NCBI GenBank assembly: GCA_029931535.1
Contig: JAQPZY010001561.1
Coordinates: forward strand, 3,837,001 to 3,901,000
DNA from: Margaritifera margaritifera
Lineage: Eukaryota; Mollusca; Bivalvia; Unionida; Margaritiferidae
Length of the DNA stretch: 64,000 nucleotides
Direction of reading: 5' to 3'
The notes beneath the pieces are model-generated. The model worked only from the letters and a program-made list of their open reading frames with translations, searched no databases and was not told the origin of the DNA. Below are positions 24,001-36,884 of the stretch, piece after piece (positions within the stretch are counted from its first letter, which is position 1; the number at the start of each line of letters is the position of its first letter). Position numbers and translations under genes: made by a program.

Positions 24001-25535
24001 CTGTGTCTGTTGCGAAGAGAACTAGTACAAATATGAAGTAGAACGTTACACAACAACAAAAATGCCAGTACTACAGAAGTACTTCACAACAAATGCTGTG
24101 CGCACAGAGAAAGGAAACACCCTTGTAGCCAGCTGGCAAGCCGGCGCACAGGTAATAGACTTTTCACTGATGAAAACTGAAGAAAGACCCACATATGGGG
24201 AAATATTATCACTCCTTGTGGCAGAAGGGATGGACATTGACATGCTACAGGCCATTACTCTGTTTGGACAAGGCCTGATCATGATGCATCCAAAGGGAGA
24301 GGGAAAGATCTTGACAGAGAACACGCTAAACATAAATGGAAAAATAGCTAAGATTATAGATCCTCGAGATATAACATGCAAAATAGTCATCAAATACGTG
24401 GATATATACCTAACAGGAGTGCCAATTGAGATCCCTTTAGAGGTGACAACGAAGCGACTCTAGCAGAAATTCATACTTAAAGTAAAGGAGGTAAATGTGG
24501 CCATGTATGAACTATATCCAACAGTTCAGACTGGAGAAAGGATTTTATAAATCGAAAGAGAAGACACCAAAAAAATAACACCTTTCTTCTATATCCATGG
24601 CTTCAGAGTGAAGTCATGGTATAGGGGGTGTATATACCAGAGGAAATGCTACAAATGTGGACTAAAAGGCCATGACCCTAGGAAATGCGACAAGAGACAG
24701 GAGAGCATAACAACAATAGTGCAAAAACCAAGAAAACCAGTAGAAATAGAACAGAACAAGGAAGGGACCAATAATAAAACAGTAATATCATTGACCCAAT
24801 ACAGAGAAATGCAACAAAGGAAACCTCAACAAGAACAAATGGGAAAGCAACAAAACCAACAAACTGAAGTAACAAAACAGGTGGAGGGAGAAACGAGGGA
24901 TCCATCATACAAGCAAGCCAAGATAGGAAAATCTAAAGGAGAAGAGCTAATGAGACTGGCACAAGCCAAAAGACCCAAACTGGGAAGTCCAGAATACAGG
25001 GAAATGTACAAGACCATCATACAGGGAAAGCTCTCACATTAGTTTAAATAATCATTCAGGGAAGAAAAAAAATGCAAGAGATCTAAATGGACAAAACAAA
25101 ACAAAAAAAACCCCCCAAAAAACTGTATCATGGAAACAGTTAAGAAAGCAGACACGCATTCATCAATATAAATATTTGAAGCCATAATTAAATAACTTGT
25201 ACAGTATTATTGGAACAAAATAGCCCATGTAAAAGAAACCAAATATAATACAACAATACTTAATTATAAAGAAAAGAACTGTCAACAACTGAACTGACCT
25301 TATGGGCAAAGGCAACTTAAGATTAGAAACTTTAATTAAGGAAAAAAGGAAGGAAACCCATCCCAACAGATGATACCTGAAGGGATGGGGCTACTGACCT
25401 GTAAACCTTAAATCCCAGATAACTTGGATTTTTTAGGAATATTAAAACTAGAAGAACCTCATGCAAAATTCTTTTTAAATTTTAAAAATTGAAGCGTTTT
25501 GGTATCTAAAATTTTATAAGGGGTTGCCTCTTAAA
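24001..25535 (+). mobile_element. Gag-like retroelement fragment inserted in the minisatellite
   Basis: This sequence splits one minisatellite field. The 15-base word ACTCTAATAATGTGC stands on both sides (23986-24000 and 25536-25550) and could be a target-site duplication. It carries an ORF1/Gag-like gene (24062-25042) and then about 490 bases with no recognisable reverse transcriptase. The most economical reading is a 5' part of a non-LTR retrotransposon with ORF2 deleted. Since the flanks are repetitive, the duplication could also be chance. Confidence 0.6.
24062..25042 (+). pseudogene. Retroelement ORF1/Gag-like protein with CCHC zinc knuckle, broken
   Basis: The first frame (24062-24463) encodes 133 residues starting MPVLQKYFTTNAV, with VDIYLTGVPIEIPLE near its end. 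It closes at a stop, and the second frame (24608-25042) continues with FRVKSWYRGCIYQRKCYKCG and so on. The knuckle is C-x2-C-x4-H-x4-C (CYKCGLKGHDPRKC, about 24647-24688), followed by a charged Q/K/E-rich tail. A divergent RNA-binding-like region (GVP-x-EIPLE) directly before YRGQ/C-type residues and a CCHC knuckle is typical of ORF1 proteins of invertebrate LINEs and the related ZCCHC3-like genes. The 144-base link between the frames has stops, so the gene is inactive. It would bind element RNA in the family. Confidence 0.75.
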
Positions 25536-26125
25536 ACTCTAATAATGTGCTACATGTACTTTAATGCTCTATTACATATACTGTGCTACATGTACTTTAA
25601 TGCTGTCACATATACTCTAATAATGTATTACATATACTGTGCTACATGTACTTTAATGCTGTCACTTATACTGTACTACATACACTTTAATACTGTCACA
25701 TATACTGTGCTACATGTACTTTAATGCTGTATTACATATACTGTGCTAGATGTACTTTAATGCTGTTACATATACTGTGCTACATACACTTTAATGCTGT
25801 TACATATACTGTGCTACATACACTTTAATGCCGTTACATATACTGTGCTACATACACTTTAATGCTGTTACATATACTGTGCTACATACACTTTAATGCT
25901 GTTACATATACTCTAATGATGTGCTACATGTACTTTAATGCTGTGCTACATGTACTTTAATGATGTGCTACATATATTGTGCTACATGTACTTTTATGCT
26001 GTTACATATACTTTAATGATGTGCTACATATATTGTGCTACATGTACTCTAATGCTGTGGTACATGTACTTTTATGCTGTTACATATACTTTAATGATGT
26101 GCTACATGTACTTTAATGGAGTTAC
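25536..26125. repeat. Minisatellite continued on the right of the insertion
   Basis: Related modules GTGCTACATGTACTTTAATG and CTGTTACATATACT. The units share ACATATACT and TTTAATGCTGT with the left block but have distinct CATGTACT variants. The two flanks have therefore diverged since separation, or were amplified independently. Confidence 0.94.
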
Positions 26126-26496
26126 ATGCGATGGATTTTATCTGATGTCCAAAAGTAGATCATAAAATTATTTTAAAAGTAATTTTTTTTTTCTTTCCTA
26201 TTTTATGCCAATATATATGAAAATATTGTGCTTGCTTTATATCTATACAGAAAGGTGAGCATAAAATAATGAAGGCTTCATAAATATTTTATACTAGTTT
26301 CTACAGAATTAATGAAATAATTTCCACAGCTTCATGGAATGTAAATATAAAATTTATTTTAGCAACAAAAATAAATGCAACAGCTAAAATAAATATAAAA
26401 ACTCCCAGCACTCTACAAATATGAAACATTAACAAGTTACAAGAATTGCAGAAGTAAAAAACAAAACTTTGTTTTCAACCTCTAAGATTAAAATAT
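26126..26496. other. No recognised feature
   Basis: AT-rich sequence. No gene seen. Confidence 0.4.
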
Positions 26497-26718
26497 ATCA
26501 TCTAAACTCGCCTATAAGTCAAGTTCAACTGCAAACAACATAGACCCTGATCTGCCATGCATAATACAATGGCAGATCAGGATATATGTTGCTTGTTCTA
26601 CTGATTACTCCAAACAAACTGCAAAAACCCATATCTACCAGTACATTATGCAACAGCTGGTCTGGGTTTGTGCAGTTTGCATTTGGTTTGGACTTGACTT
26701 ATAAACGAGTACATACAG
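26497..26718. mobile_element. Double-hairpin MITE, copy 1
   Basis: The ends carry inverted repeats: ACTCGCCTATAAGTCAAGT on the left and ACTTGACTTATAAACGAGT on the right. Inside are two successive hairpins. The first pairs CATAGACCCTGATCTGCCAT with ATGGCAGATCAGGATATATG (loop about 26565). The second pairs CAAACTGCAAAAACCCA with TGGGTTTGTGCAGTTTG. It has the same plan as the copy at 29956. Confidence 0.72.
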
Positions 26719-26809
26719 TGGAAGCTATAAAACAAAATGTAAAAAAAATACAAGAAGTTTGCAGATAAGCAGAACCAAGTATTTATATATTCTGACACTT
26801 TAGCATCAG

Positions 26810-29250
26810 TGACATTGCAATGCTTTCAGTCTGTCTACAACTCCCTATCCTCCTAAATTACTCGCTGTCATCAGTGATATAGCAATGCTCTCAGTCTGTC
26901 TACAACTCCCTATCCTCCTAAATTACTCGCTGTCATCAGTGATATAGCAATGCTCTCAGTCTGTCTACCACTCCCTATCCTCCTAAATTACTTGCTGTCA
27001 TCAGTGATATTGCAATGCTCTCAGTCTGTCTACAACTCCCTATCCTCCTAAATTACTTGCTGTCATCAGTGATATTGCAATGCTCTCAGTCTGTCTATCT
27101 ACAACTCCATACCCTCCTAAATTACTTGGTGACATCAATGGTATTGCAATGCTTTCAGTCTGTCTATCTACAACTTCCTATCATCCTAAATTACTTGGTG
27201 GCATTAGTCATACTGCAATGCTTTCAGTCTGTCCATCTACAGCTCTATATCCTTCCAAATCACTTGATGGCATCAGTCTATCTACAACTCCATATTCTCC
27301 CAAATCACTTGGTGGCATCAGTGATATTGCAATGCTCTCAGTCTGTCTATCAATAACTCCATACCCTCCTAAATTACTTGGTGGCATTAGTGATATTGCA
27401 ATGCTCTCCATCTATCTACAACTCCATATCCTCCTAAATTACTTGGTGTCATCAGTCTATCTACAACTCCATATCCTCCCAAATCATTTGGTGGCATTAG
27501 TGATATTGCAATGCTCTCCATCTGTCTAACTAAACTACATATCCTCCTAAATTACATGGTGGCATTAGTGATATTGCAATGCTCTCAGTCTAACTAAACT
27601 CCCTATCCTCCTAAATTACATGGTGGCATTAGTGATATTGCAATGCTCTCAGTCTAACAAAACTCCATATCCTCCTAAATTACTTGGTGGCATTAATGAT
27701 ATTGCAATGATGTCAGTCTATCTACAACTCCATACCCTCCTAAATTACTTGGTGTCATCAGGGATATTGCAATGCTCTCAGTCTGTCTATCTTCAACTTC
27801 CTATCCTCCTAAATTACTTGGTGGCATCAGTGATATTGCAATGCTGTCAGTCTCTCTATCTACAACTCCATACCCTCCTAAATTACTTGGTGTCATCAGT
27901 GATATTGCAATGCTCTCAGTCTAACTAAACTCCATATCCTCCTAAATTACATGGTGGCATTAGTGATATTGCAATGCTGTCAGTCTAACTAAACTCCCTA
28001 TCCTCCTAAATTACATGGTGGCATTAGTGATATTGCAATGCTCTCAGTCTAACGAAACTCCATATCCTCCTAAATTACTTGGTGGCATTAGCTATATTGC
28101 AATGCTGTCAGTCTCTCTATCTACAACTCCATACCCTCCTAAATTACTTGGTGTCATCAGTGATATTGCAATGCTCTCAGTCTGTCTATCTTCAACTTCC
28201 TATCCTCCTAAATTACTTGGTGGCATTAGTGATATTGCAATGCTGTCAGTCTGTCTATCTACAACTCTATATGCTTCCAACTCACTTGGTGGCATTAGTG
28301 ATATTGCAATGCTCTCAGTCTGTCTATCTACAACTCTATATGATTCCAAATCACTTGGTGGCATTAGTGATATTGCAATGCTCTCAGTCTGTCTATCTAC
28401 AACTTCCTATCCTCCTAAATTACTTGGTGTCATCAGTCTAAGTAAAACTCCTAATCCTCCTAAATCACTTGGTGGCATTTATTGATATTGCAATGCTCTC
28501 AGTCTATCTACAACTTCCTATCCTCCTAAATTACATGGTGGCATCAGTGATATTGGAATGCTCTGTCTGTCTATCTACAACTCCATATCCTCCTAAATTA
28601 CTTGGTGTCATCAGCCTAACTACAACTCCATATCCTCCCAAATTACTTGGTGGCATTAGTGATATTGCAAAGCTCTCTGTCTGTCTATCTGCAACTCCAT
28701 ATCCTCCGAAATTACTTGGTGGGATTAGTGATATTGCAATGCTCTCAGTCTAACTACAACTCCATACCCTCCGACATTAGTTGGTGGCATTAGTGATATT
28801 GCAATGCTCTCAGTTTGTCTAACTAAACTCCATACCCTCCTAAATTACTCGGTGGCATTAGTGATATTGTAATGCTCTCATTCTGTCTAACTAAACTCCA
28901 TATCCTCCTAAATTACTCGGTGGCATTAGTGATATTGCAATGCTCTCAGTCTAACTACAACTCCATACCATCTTACATTAGTTGGTGGCATTAGTGATAT
29001 TGCAATGCTCTCAGTCTAACTACAACTCCATACCATCTTACATTAGTTGGTGGCATTAGTGATATTGCAATGCTCTCAGTCTAACTACAACTCCATACCA
29101 TCTTACATTAGTTGGTGGCATTAGTGATATTGCAATGCTCTCAGTCTAACTACAACTCCATACCATCTTACATTAGTTGGTGGCATTAGTGATATTGCAA
29201 TGCTCTCAGTCTAACTACAACTCCATACCATCTTAAATTACTTTATGGAA
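26810..29250. repeat. 65-69-bp minisatellite, about 36 copies
   Basis: Unit GTGATATTGCAATGCTCTCA then GTCTGTCTATCTACAACTCC and a TATCCTCCTAAATTACTTGG block plus TGGCATTA. Length variants arise from loss or gain of TCTATC and similar tetramers. The last five copies form a distinct homogenised subfamily (CCATCTTACATTAGTTGG). Frames of up to 156 residues (for example 28015-28485) are products of the repeat. Confidence 0.96.
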
Positions 29251-29684
29251 CTTGTCATTTATCTTGTTTATATAATAACCACAAACAAGAGGGAAAGTAG
29301 TTATGGCTTCCTCCCCTGGGATCCCCGCAAAGGGTTTCAGTAAAAATGCCAATCACACTGACTTTTGATGTCTGAGCCAAAAACAAGGCAGGGGGTGTAA
29401 TTCAATATTTATACACTTAATTATTAGTATTCTTCTCCTATTCCTTGATACTGAAACACCTGAAAACACAACAGCTTTCAATGAAGTCATAATTATTATA
29501 ACTTTGTACTGTGTCATGAAAAATACTTATTTAGGAGAGACAAATAAAATGGGACTTTTTCTCATGGCCAAATTGTCTCACATGTACATTGAAATGAAAC
29601 AGCCTTTTTTAATGACTGAAATAAAGCTAACATTGGATTGACATCAAAGAACACTATGACTGCAATGGCTATATTTGTGAGATA
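29251..29684. other. 3' flank of the RCBTB-like gene
   Basis: No gene recognised. A poly(A) signal is just to the right. Confidence 0.4.
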
Positions 29685-29690
29685 TTTATT
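29685..29690 (-). terminator. Candidate poly(A) signal of the RCBTB-like gene
   Basis: AATAAA on the minus strand, 33 bases after the TAA stop at 29723. If used, the 3' UTR would be only about 50-60 bases. Other AATAAA-like motifs occur further down in this AT-rich sequence, so use of this one is inference. Confidence 0.45.
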
Positions 29691-29722
29691 GCACTGAAGC
29701 CAACAAGAAAAAGAAGTCTGAA

Positions 29723-29863
29723 TTAGTTGCGAAATGCTCCATTCAATGCAGCCTTGCGAATCAGTTCCTTTAGCACATGTTCATCCAGCTTGGCAAAGGC
29801 TTCTGTCTGGGTGACAGCTGTCATGTGATTCAATTCAAATCTGAAGCAAATATCTTCCAACTC
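29723..29863 (-). CDS. RCBTB: RCBTB1/2-like protein, terminal coding exon with stop
   Basis: This is the last coding exon of an RCC1-and-BTB-domain protein. It encodes 46 residues beginning ELEDICFRFELNH, continuing MTAVTQTEAFAKLDEH and ending NGAFRN before TAA at 29725-29723. The short C-terminal block with a TVTQT-like core and a terminal GAF(K/R)N is characteristic of RCBTB1 and RCBTB2. The acceptor is a pyrimidine-rich tract ending CAG just above 29863, and the exon enters in phase 0, matching the donor of the exon at 40047. The residues form the end of the BACK-like helical region after the BTB domain. In the human proteins, known family biology is a CUL3 ubiquitin-ligase adaptor role with a GEF-like RCC1 propeller. 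That function is inferred here from family only. A poly(A) signal lies 33 bases past the stop. Confidence 0.93.
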   Translation of the reverse strand, partial: ELEDICFRFELNHMTAVTQTEAFAKLDEHVLKELIRKAALNGAFRN

Positions 29864-29955
29864 CTGAAATAGATAGAAATTTGGACAAGATTTAGCACAA
29901 ACTGTTGACAAAATAAAGACAATCTCACCATCCTACATCACAGCAATTTGGATTA

Positions 29956-30169
29956 CCGTATATACTCATGTAAAACCCGGGTCCAAATACAAACAACATA
30001 GACCCTGATCTGCTGTCACATAATGCACCTGCAGATCAGGGTCTATGTTGTTTCTTTTACTGATTAGTCCTTGCAAACTGCATAGACCCAGATCTACCGG
30101 CACATGCGACAGCAAATCTGGGTCTATGCAGTTTGCAGTTGGTATAAGCTTATATGCGAGTATATACAG
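29956..30169. mobile_element. Double-hairpin MITE, copy 2 (intronic)
   Basis: Flanked by TA on both sides (29954-29955, 30170-30171). TIRs are CCGTATATACTC and its complement GAGTATATACAG. Two internal hairpins are seen: AACATAGACCCTGATCTGC pairs with GCAGATCAGGGTCTATGTT, and AACTGCATAGACCCAGATCT pairs with AATCTGGGTCTATGCAGTT. It lies within the last intron of the RCBTB-like gene, about 90 bases upstream of the final exon. Confidence 0.78.
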
Positions 30170-30235
30170 TATTTGGGGTTTTCTGCATTAACAATAAATC
30201 TCAACCCATCCCAGCTGATTATAAAAATTGGTTAT

Positions 30236-30650
30236 GTGTTTGAATGAGTCAAGTAGCTAGTACTTGAGTGTCACTGATGCACTTCATCGTTAGCACAAAA
30301 CAATGCTTATAGCAAAATTAGAGATAAAAACTAACCATCAATCAAGTGTTTTTTTCCAAATGACAACATCTAATTTGAAGCAAGATTTTGCTCATAATTT
30401 TACTTTAAGCAAATTTCATGAAAATGATGTAATGGACCAAAGACACCAAAGTAGCAGATATTTATCTTGGCTGCTTTTCTTGTCTGACCAACTCCAAATT
30501 TTCTTCAAACATTTCAACCAACTGTTGCAAGTGAATGTCAAAGAAAGCCACTGCCACAAAGCCAGAAGTATTCTGCATGCTTGTTACATAATATGGTGAA
30601 ACTGATTGAGAAAGGATAGTCATATGCAGAACAGATGGAACTAACTAATC
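30236..30650. repeat. Dispersed repeat, copy 2
   Basis: Second copy of the repeat at 6320-6760 in the same orientation. The pair is substantially diverged. The minus-strand peptide reading of copy 1 is broken here. Confidence 0.6.
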
Positions 30651-30651
30651 A

Positions 30652-31120
30652 CTATATCTCTGTTGCAAGATAGCATTAAGGGCAGTCACATAAAGAATAG
30701 ATGGAACCAACCAATCACTATATCTCTGTTGCTAGATAGCATTAAAGGCAGTCATATAAAGAATAGATAAAACCAACTAATCACAATATCTCTGTTGCTA
30801 GATATCCTTAAGGGCAGTCATATAAAGAATAGATGGAACCAACCAATCACTATATCTCTGTTGTTAGATAGCCTTAAGGGCAGTCATATAAAGAATAGAT
30901 AAAACCAACTAATCACTATATCTCTGTTGCTAGAGAGCATTAAGGGCAGTCATAAAAGAATAGATGGAACCAACCAATCACTATATCTCTGTTGCTAGAT
31001 AGCATTAAGGGCAGTCATATAATGAATAGATGGAACCAATTCATCACTATATCTCTGTTGCTAGATAGCATTTAGGGCGGTCATATAAAGAATAGATGGA
31101 ACCAACCAATCACTATATAT
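30652..31120. repeat. 66-bp minisatellite, about 7 copies
   Basis: Unit GAATAGATGGAACCAACCAA then TCACTATATCTCTGTTGCTA plus GATAGCATTAAGGGCAGTCA; 66 bp spacing. It begins inside or directly after dispersed repeat copy 2. Confidence 0.94.
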
Positions 31121-34100
31121 ACCGAAAAGGAACTTTTTTTTTAAACACAGCTTATCCTCATCATCATTTTAAAAGTTTACTCTTGAATGATAATGTTTAG
31201 ATTGTATGTATGTTTTGGAGTCTTAACAAGAAAGTATAGTAATTTGGCAAAACATTAACATTATGTTCCATGGGATCTGAATTGTCTGTGCACATTTCTA
31301 GACTGATTCTCTTTTTTCTGAAGGTTTATCTCATGCAAAAAATTGTGTTATTTGGTACAAGGCAACCCATGATACCTAATTTCATTATGTTAGGTTTACT
31401 GTAATTTATGTATTTTTCATATCTACATGAAAAACTAATTATGTCAAGTTATTAAAAATTTTATGCAAAATAAATAATTCCATTTTAGTGCTGACCATGC
31501 TAGAAAAATAAAGGGATCAGACCCAAAAAAGATTGACCTGGCTTACAATACTTGCTGACCTACATGTACTAAAAAAAAAAAAAATAAGCTGGTATAATTG
31601 TTCTCCAATTTTGCTCATATTAACTGCTATTCTTTTTGATAACAGGTGTTTCTGAGTAAAATATAATAAATCATGAATGATTAATAATAACCTGGAAAAC
31701 CTCTGTGTACTGCAGATAGATACTTCTTCTGTTTGCCCAGTTTGACAATATATGATTAAGATGGCCAAAGTAATGTGCAACTTATATCCCTACAGCAACA
31801 TTAACCTCATAAATCTAATTTAAAAAAAAAAAAAGCAGACTTTGCAGTTATGAGTGAATGTGTGTATGTGTGAATAAGAGACAGATGAATGAAACACTGT
31901 GTCTGTGCATAAAATCGTGTCTATTCAGAGTGGAATTTCTTTGTAGCTGTAATTATAGTGTGTTCTGCTGGCAATGGAGAGAGAGAGGTTACATGGCAAT
32001 TGTAATCTTCTTTGTTCATGCTATGATTGTGATCTTCCTGGTGTAATAGATGACCGGTAATATTTCATTGTCAATTAACACTTCTGAAGAAACAGTTCAT
32101 TCCTATTTTAAATAAGAGTCACACTGTCCCATTGTGAAAAAAATCATATAGCTATAATTGGTTATTACATGCAAATTAAATATGCTTAGATCTTTTGCTG
32201 AACTATCATTAGTTTTACTGTCTAGATAATTTTAGCAAAGAACAGATTGAGAGCAACTGAGATCAAATTAGTGAGGGAATTAGTAGGGAAATGAGGCACT
32301 CCATAGGGAAATGAAATAACAGCTGTTGGTTGAAATATGCAATTTATAAATGATAAATGCAATTGTAAAATGATGAACACACACACACGCACAAACACAT
32401 TTTGCTTCACACCTACTGGAGATCTACTCCCACTCTCCATAATGGATATGTGTGATGGATGGTCATTCTAAGTGTGGTCTTGTGAAGACAATTATCAAAT
32501 TGCTCTGATCAAGATAAACTGGGCTGATATGGATTCTATTCACACCTGAGGTGGTAGGTCAAAAATAGAATACAATCTTAGTCTTCTCGAATACAAGGTT
32601 TATTTGGTTGAGGGTTAGAACACGTTAAGATTACGAGGCTTGCTCGAGTTGTCTTAATATTTGTACCCCTAGACTAAAATTAACATTGTATATGATGACA
32701 TTCACCATGTAATTTATTTATTCTGCAACCTTATAATAAAGAAAAAAAATAATCAAAGACATTTCTCCGTTTAAACTCCCATTAGCCTTATTCTGGCCTC
32801 ATCACTGAATATTAAACAGCTGTAACCTCATGTACACTTGACATTATTTGTTAATCAAGGTACATATATATGCAATGGCAGCTACTGTAGCATTTCTGAG
32901 GTGCTTTTACAATCATTGGCAGAGAGGCAGAAGTGTGTTCTGCTTGCTGAGGTCACACAAGGCTATATCAGAGTACTAACCCAATAAAGTATAGGTTTAC
33001 TTGATACATTGTATTGAGTGTATGCAAGCACTAGTTGCAGAATAAGTTTTATCACCCATTAAGTCACCATTGATTGACAGTTAATTACATAATCCTGGAC
33101 TACAGAATGCGTTTGATTTGCTTGGAACTTCTGTAGGACCACTTACATATTTTCATAGTGGCACTCAATTAGTGACAATCAGATGTAAGAATAAACTTTC
33201 TCTCTTTGTATCTCTAACTGTTAACCTCCCGTTGAATTGTTAGAAATTATAACCATTATACAAGACTGAATAAATGATATAATATATTTCACTGGGCAAA
33301 GAATATTTTATATTACCTATTCTTGCAGTCAATGTTAATTAACTCATACCCTCATGTAAACGCATTTGGACGTCTCGCCACATTCCAATGGAAGCGCCTT
33401 TCGATGCCTCGGTCTGAATAACATTTGGACACCTGTACACCACCTGTACAGAAGCGCATTTAGATGCCGATAGTAAACATCGGCCATTTTAAGTTGGTTC
33501 TTATAGTGCCACCTTTTTGGAAAACCCCCTATTAGAAACTATCGGCATTGAGGTAAATGGCCATTACATCACATCACACTGTTGCTATTTAAGATAGAGT
33601 CATAATCTGCTGTTTCAAGTAAGTGGGTCGGATTCTCCACAATCAAAATGGTGGCTATGGATTTCATTCAGCACTTTCTTGGGTCTGGATGATTAGAATT
33701 ATGACCATGAAGGCTTCAATAAGTCAGATATAGGCTCTGATATTGATGCAGGAAACAATGATTTTTGATAATTAATCAAAGTTGGACGATTTCGTGATAC
33801 AGATGTAGACAACGAACTGGTAGATTTAGAGACTGAGAAAGGTCAGCTACGGTAGGTAACACAGCTTCACTAACTTGATGGTGAATGAGTTTTCTCAAGA
33901 TTTTAAAGCATATAAAAAATTCTTCTGTGAAAAATAATTATACACACATAAAGATCAGATTTTAGTCTTAAACCTACCTACAGATAACAAATATGTACAA
34001 AAAAGGTAAAATGGTTACAATTTATGTTGAACTTAACATATACTACACTGCTATAAATTTTACAGGCAGGCCTATTTGCATAGAATCATTTAGGTAACAG

Positions 34101-36884
34101 GTATTCTATTTATAGCACACTGCACTGTGTGGCTTAGGCACATGTATATCAATAGCCTACACAGTAACAGATGCTATGAGGTAAAGGGATAAAAAATAAT
34201 TATAGCATGAACTTAAAAACTTAAAGAGAGATAATATGTCAGAATGAATAAGGTATAAACATTAATTCTTTCATGTATGACAACATTGATAATGATAATG
34301 ATGACAAAAAGAAGTAAAAATTTTATGAAAATGGTAATATGAAGAAAAAAATTTTTTTAATGCAGTATTGGCAGCAATAAAAATATATTTGCCATCTCTT
34401 CTCTTCAATTTCCCCAAATAAATACTTACCCAGATTTAACAAATATTTATTTTTTTCAAATCAGATTTTTTAACACGTATACTCCGGAAGCAATAGATTG
34501 GTCGACTGACATATCTAAATCATACATCAGTATATTTTTTTTAAGTTGTTGGAAATATTAACCTTTTCTGATTGATTCAAATATAAAACATTAAAATTCA
34601 AGGTTAAACACAAAAACTGATGATAAACTAATGCTTTAATTATACGATTTTTATCATTCTTTTTCATGAAATATTTGGTGCACGAAAACTTTGAGGGTAT
34701 GAAATTTGAGGTAATGCAGGATTTACATATAGGTAAGTTATACAGTATCACTGGATTTTCTGGGTTAAGAACTTTACTTTTAAATCATGGTTTAACACTG
34801 CTATCTTGTTCTAAGTTTTCATAGACCCTATATTTTCTAGTCTCAATTTTTAGATGTAGCCTAAGTTTTCGGACAGTAGTTTTATTTTTATTTTTACCCC
34901 AATTTTTGGACACAGTAAATAAAATCTGTATCAGTTTTCATTAAAAACAAGAAAGGTAATTTAATACAGTGCCCAGTATTTGAAAAGAAAAAAAACCCCA
35001 AAACTGATAAATGCATTCTTTAAAAGAGGGTCAATCAATTTTAGAATTACCAGCCATAAATTTATATGAATATATTTAGTGGAAAAATGTCTGAAAATCA
35101 AGATTTCTTAACTTTTGGACTATAAATTAAGATTGATAGATTGACAAGAAAAAGAAAAATTTGTACTGGTTGGAGAAAGAAGTTCCTTTGGATATTTTTG
35201 TCCCAGAGAAAATACATGACAGTCCCTAAAAAAGAAAGGACAAATTGATCCAACCTGTATGCATAAATTTTAATTCCTAATACAATTTATAATTAAATGC
35301 TGAAAATTATTTGAATCCATCCTGTGCAAGCAGTGTCATGAGACTTTAAGATGGCCGGTCCATCATACTTTGCATTGTTGATGCCATATCTAAATTGTAA
35401 AATTCCTCATAAAAAAGAAAACACTGAATCTATTTGCATGAATGTATTTATATATTTCAGATATATCGCGAATCAATAAAAACAATCTTCATTTTTGTAG
35501 ATTACTAAATTCGCATAACATTTACTTTTTAGTCCCATTCTTATCAGTAAAATGGATATATATATAGTATATATCCATCACTGAATAGAGAGAGAGAATG
35601 AGAGAGAGATAAATAGCTTCCAACCAAGATGCTCAAACATGATTTTAATGTTTTCAAACTGCTGAGTACCAATGAAACCATTCAAATGTCAGCATGAAGT
35701 TTTAATTGTAATAATAACACAATAATATTCACACCTTATGTTGACACCGGATACCATTTAAACAATAGTCCATTACTGTGCAAGCACTCAGGACTGATCA
35801 AATCCCATAGCCTGATATCGTGGACTATTCATTATTGAAGTTGTACAAGTAATTTTTATCAAGGTGTTAGATGAAGATCAGTGTTTTTTTCCTATTTTAA
35901 CACTAGTCGGGCAAGTGCTAATTTCCATGCTTTAATCGCTTTATCTATCTTTATTCAGCCATTCATGCCCTCCGGGCATACTTAATGCTTTGATCTAGCT
36001 CTCTCCATGTATTAATCGAAATGTTGTGATATATCACACCTACTGTAAGTGTTCACTGATAACTGACACATGTGAGTGCATTCTATCACTGCTTGACTGC
36101 ATATTGGGCTAAGCAACTGAAATATCAGCCTCACACTTCACTGATTTTTGGACAAAACAGCTGAATTAACATCGTGTCAATCAAGTCTGCAGGTACACAC
36201 AAATGTTTGTCAGGTAAATATTCCTGAAATTGTTGAATTAAACAAGTCCAGCTTTCTCAAAGCCACAGATAATTAGGTCCAATCTTTCACACACTTTCGT
36301 GTGAGCCGCAATTATCCATTCAGTATGAATTGGCTTGATTGATGAAGTTTTAAGTAAAGTCTAGTGGTTGAAGTTCGTTCATATATAAGGCAGGCTCAAA
36401 CAAAGGAGCAATTCCATCGTTTTTCAATTTAGTTAGCATCTTTGTACTTTGATGGGCTCGGAACACATCAAATATTGACACTGCTTGCTAACTGCATTGA
36501 ACAAGGGGCAGCTGGTCATGTGTTTGGTTCACATGTGAAATGATGACATTATCCAAATCGATGGGGATCTAAGTTGAGTTTTACCACTCTTTAGCTACTG
36601 TGTTAACACCATGATCATCAGAAAGTAATTGATAGTGCAACTTTATGGACAGTGGTTTTATGAAGAGATCACACACATGTACTTTAATAACCGATTAACT
36701 TAATGTTGTCGGCTGTGTCAGCTCCCTTTGATGTTGAGTATAAGTGACTGATCTTGACAGGTGCTTGATTTGTGCTCATACTGGTGGTAGTATTGTGTTA
36801 ACCATAGAAGCAACTGCCATTTGTTGCCGGCATTTTTTTTTTTTTTTTTTTTTGGTTTTCTTTGGGGTATTTGTAGAGGTTAAT
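31121..36884. other. Intronic sequence of the RCBTB-like gene
   Basis: This is most of the 10.2-kb intron between the last two exons. I find no additional exon. Local structures are a palindrome ATGGATATATATATAG/TATATATCCAT (35552-35578), GA repeats near 35588-35608, and a possible decayed DNA-transposon end at 33345-33870 (separate entry). Confidence 0.45.
33345..33870 (+). mobile_element. Possible decayed piggyBac-like 5' end
   Basis: A TTAA-containing left border (33338-33345) is followed by ACCCTCATGTAAACGCATTT then GGACGTCTCG, a start style seen in piggyBac-like elements. A plus-strand reading from about 33647 gives KMVAMDFIQHFLGS and a D/S-rich acidic stretch (DIGSDIDAGNNDF, with stops), such as is common at piggyBac transposase N-termini. 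No right end and no catalytic region were found, so this is a weak call. Confidence 0.25.

Noticed and set aside
24678..25020. Hydrophobic minus-strand frames
   Set aside because: Antisense shadows of the lysine/glutamine-rich tail of the Gag-like gene.
28015..28485. 156-codon plus-strand frame
   Set aside because: It is a translation of the 65-69-bp minisatellite (repeated YPPKLLGGIS...), with equally long frames in other phases.
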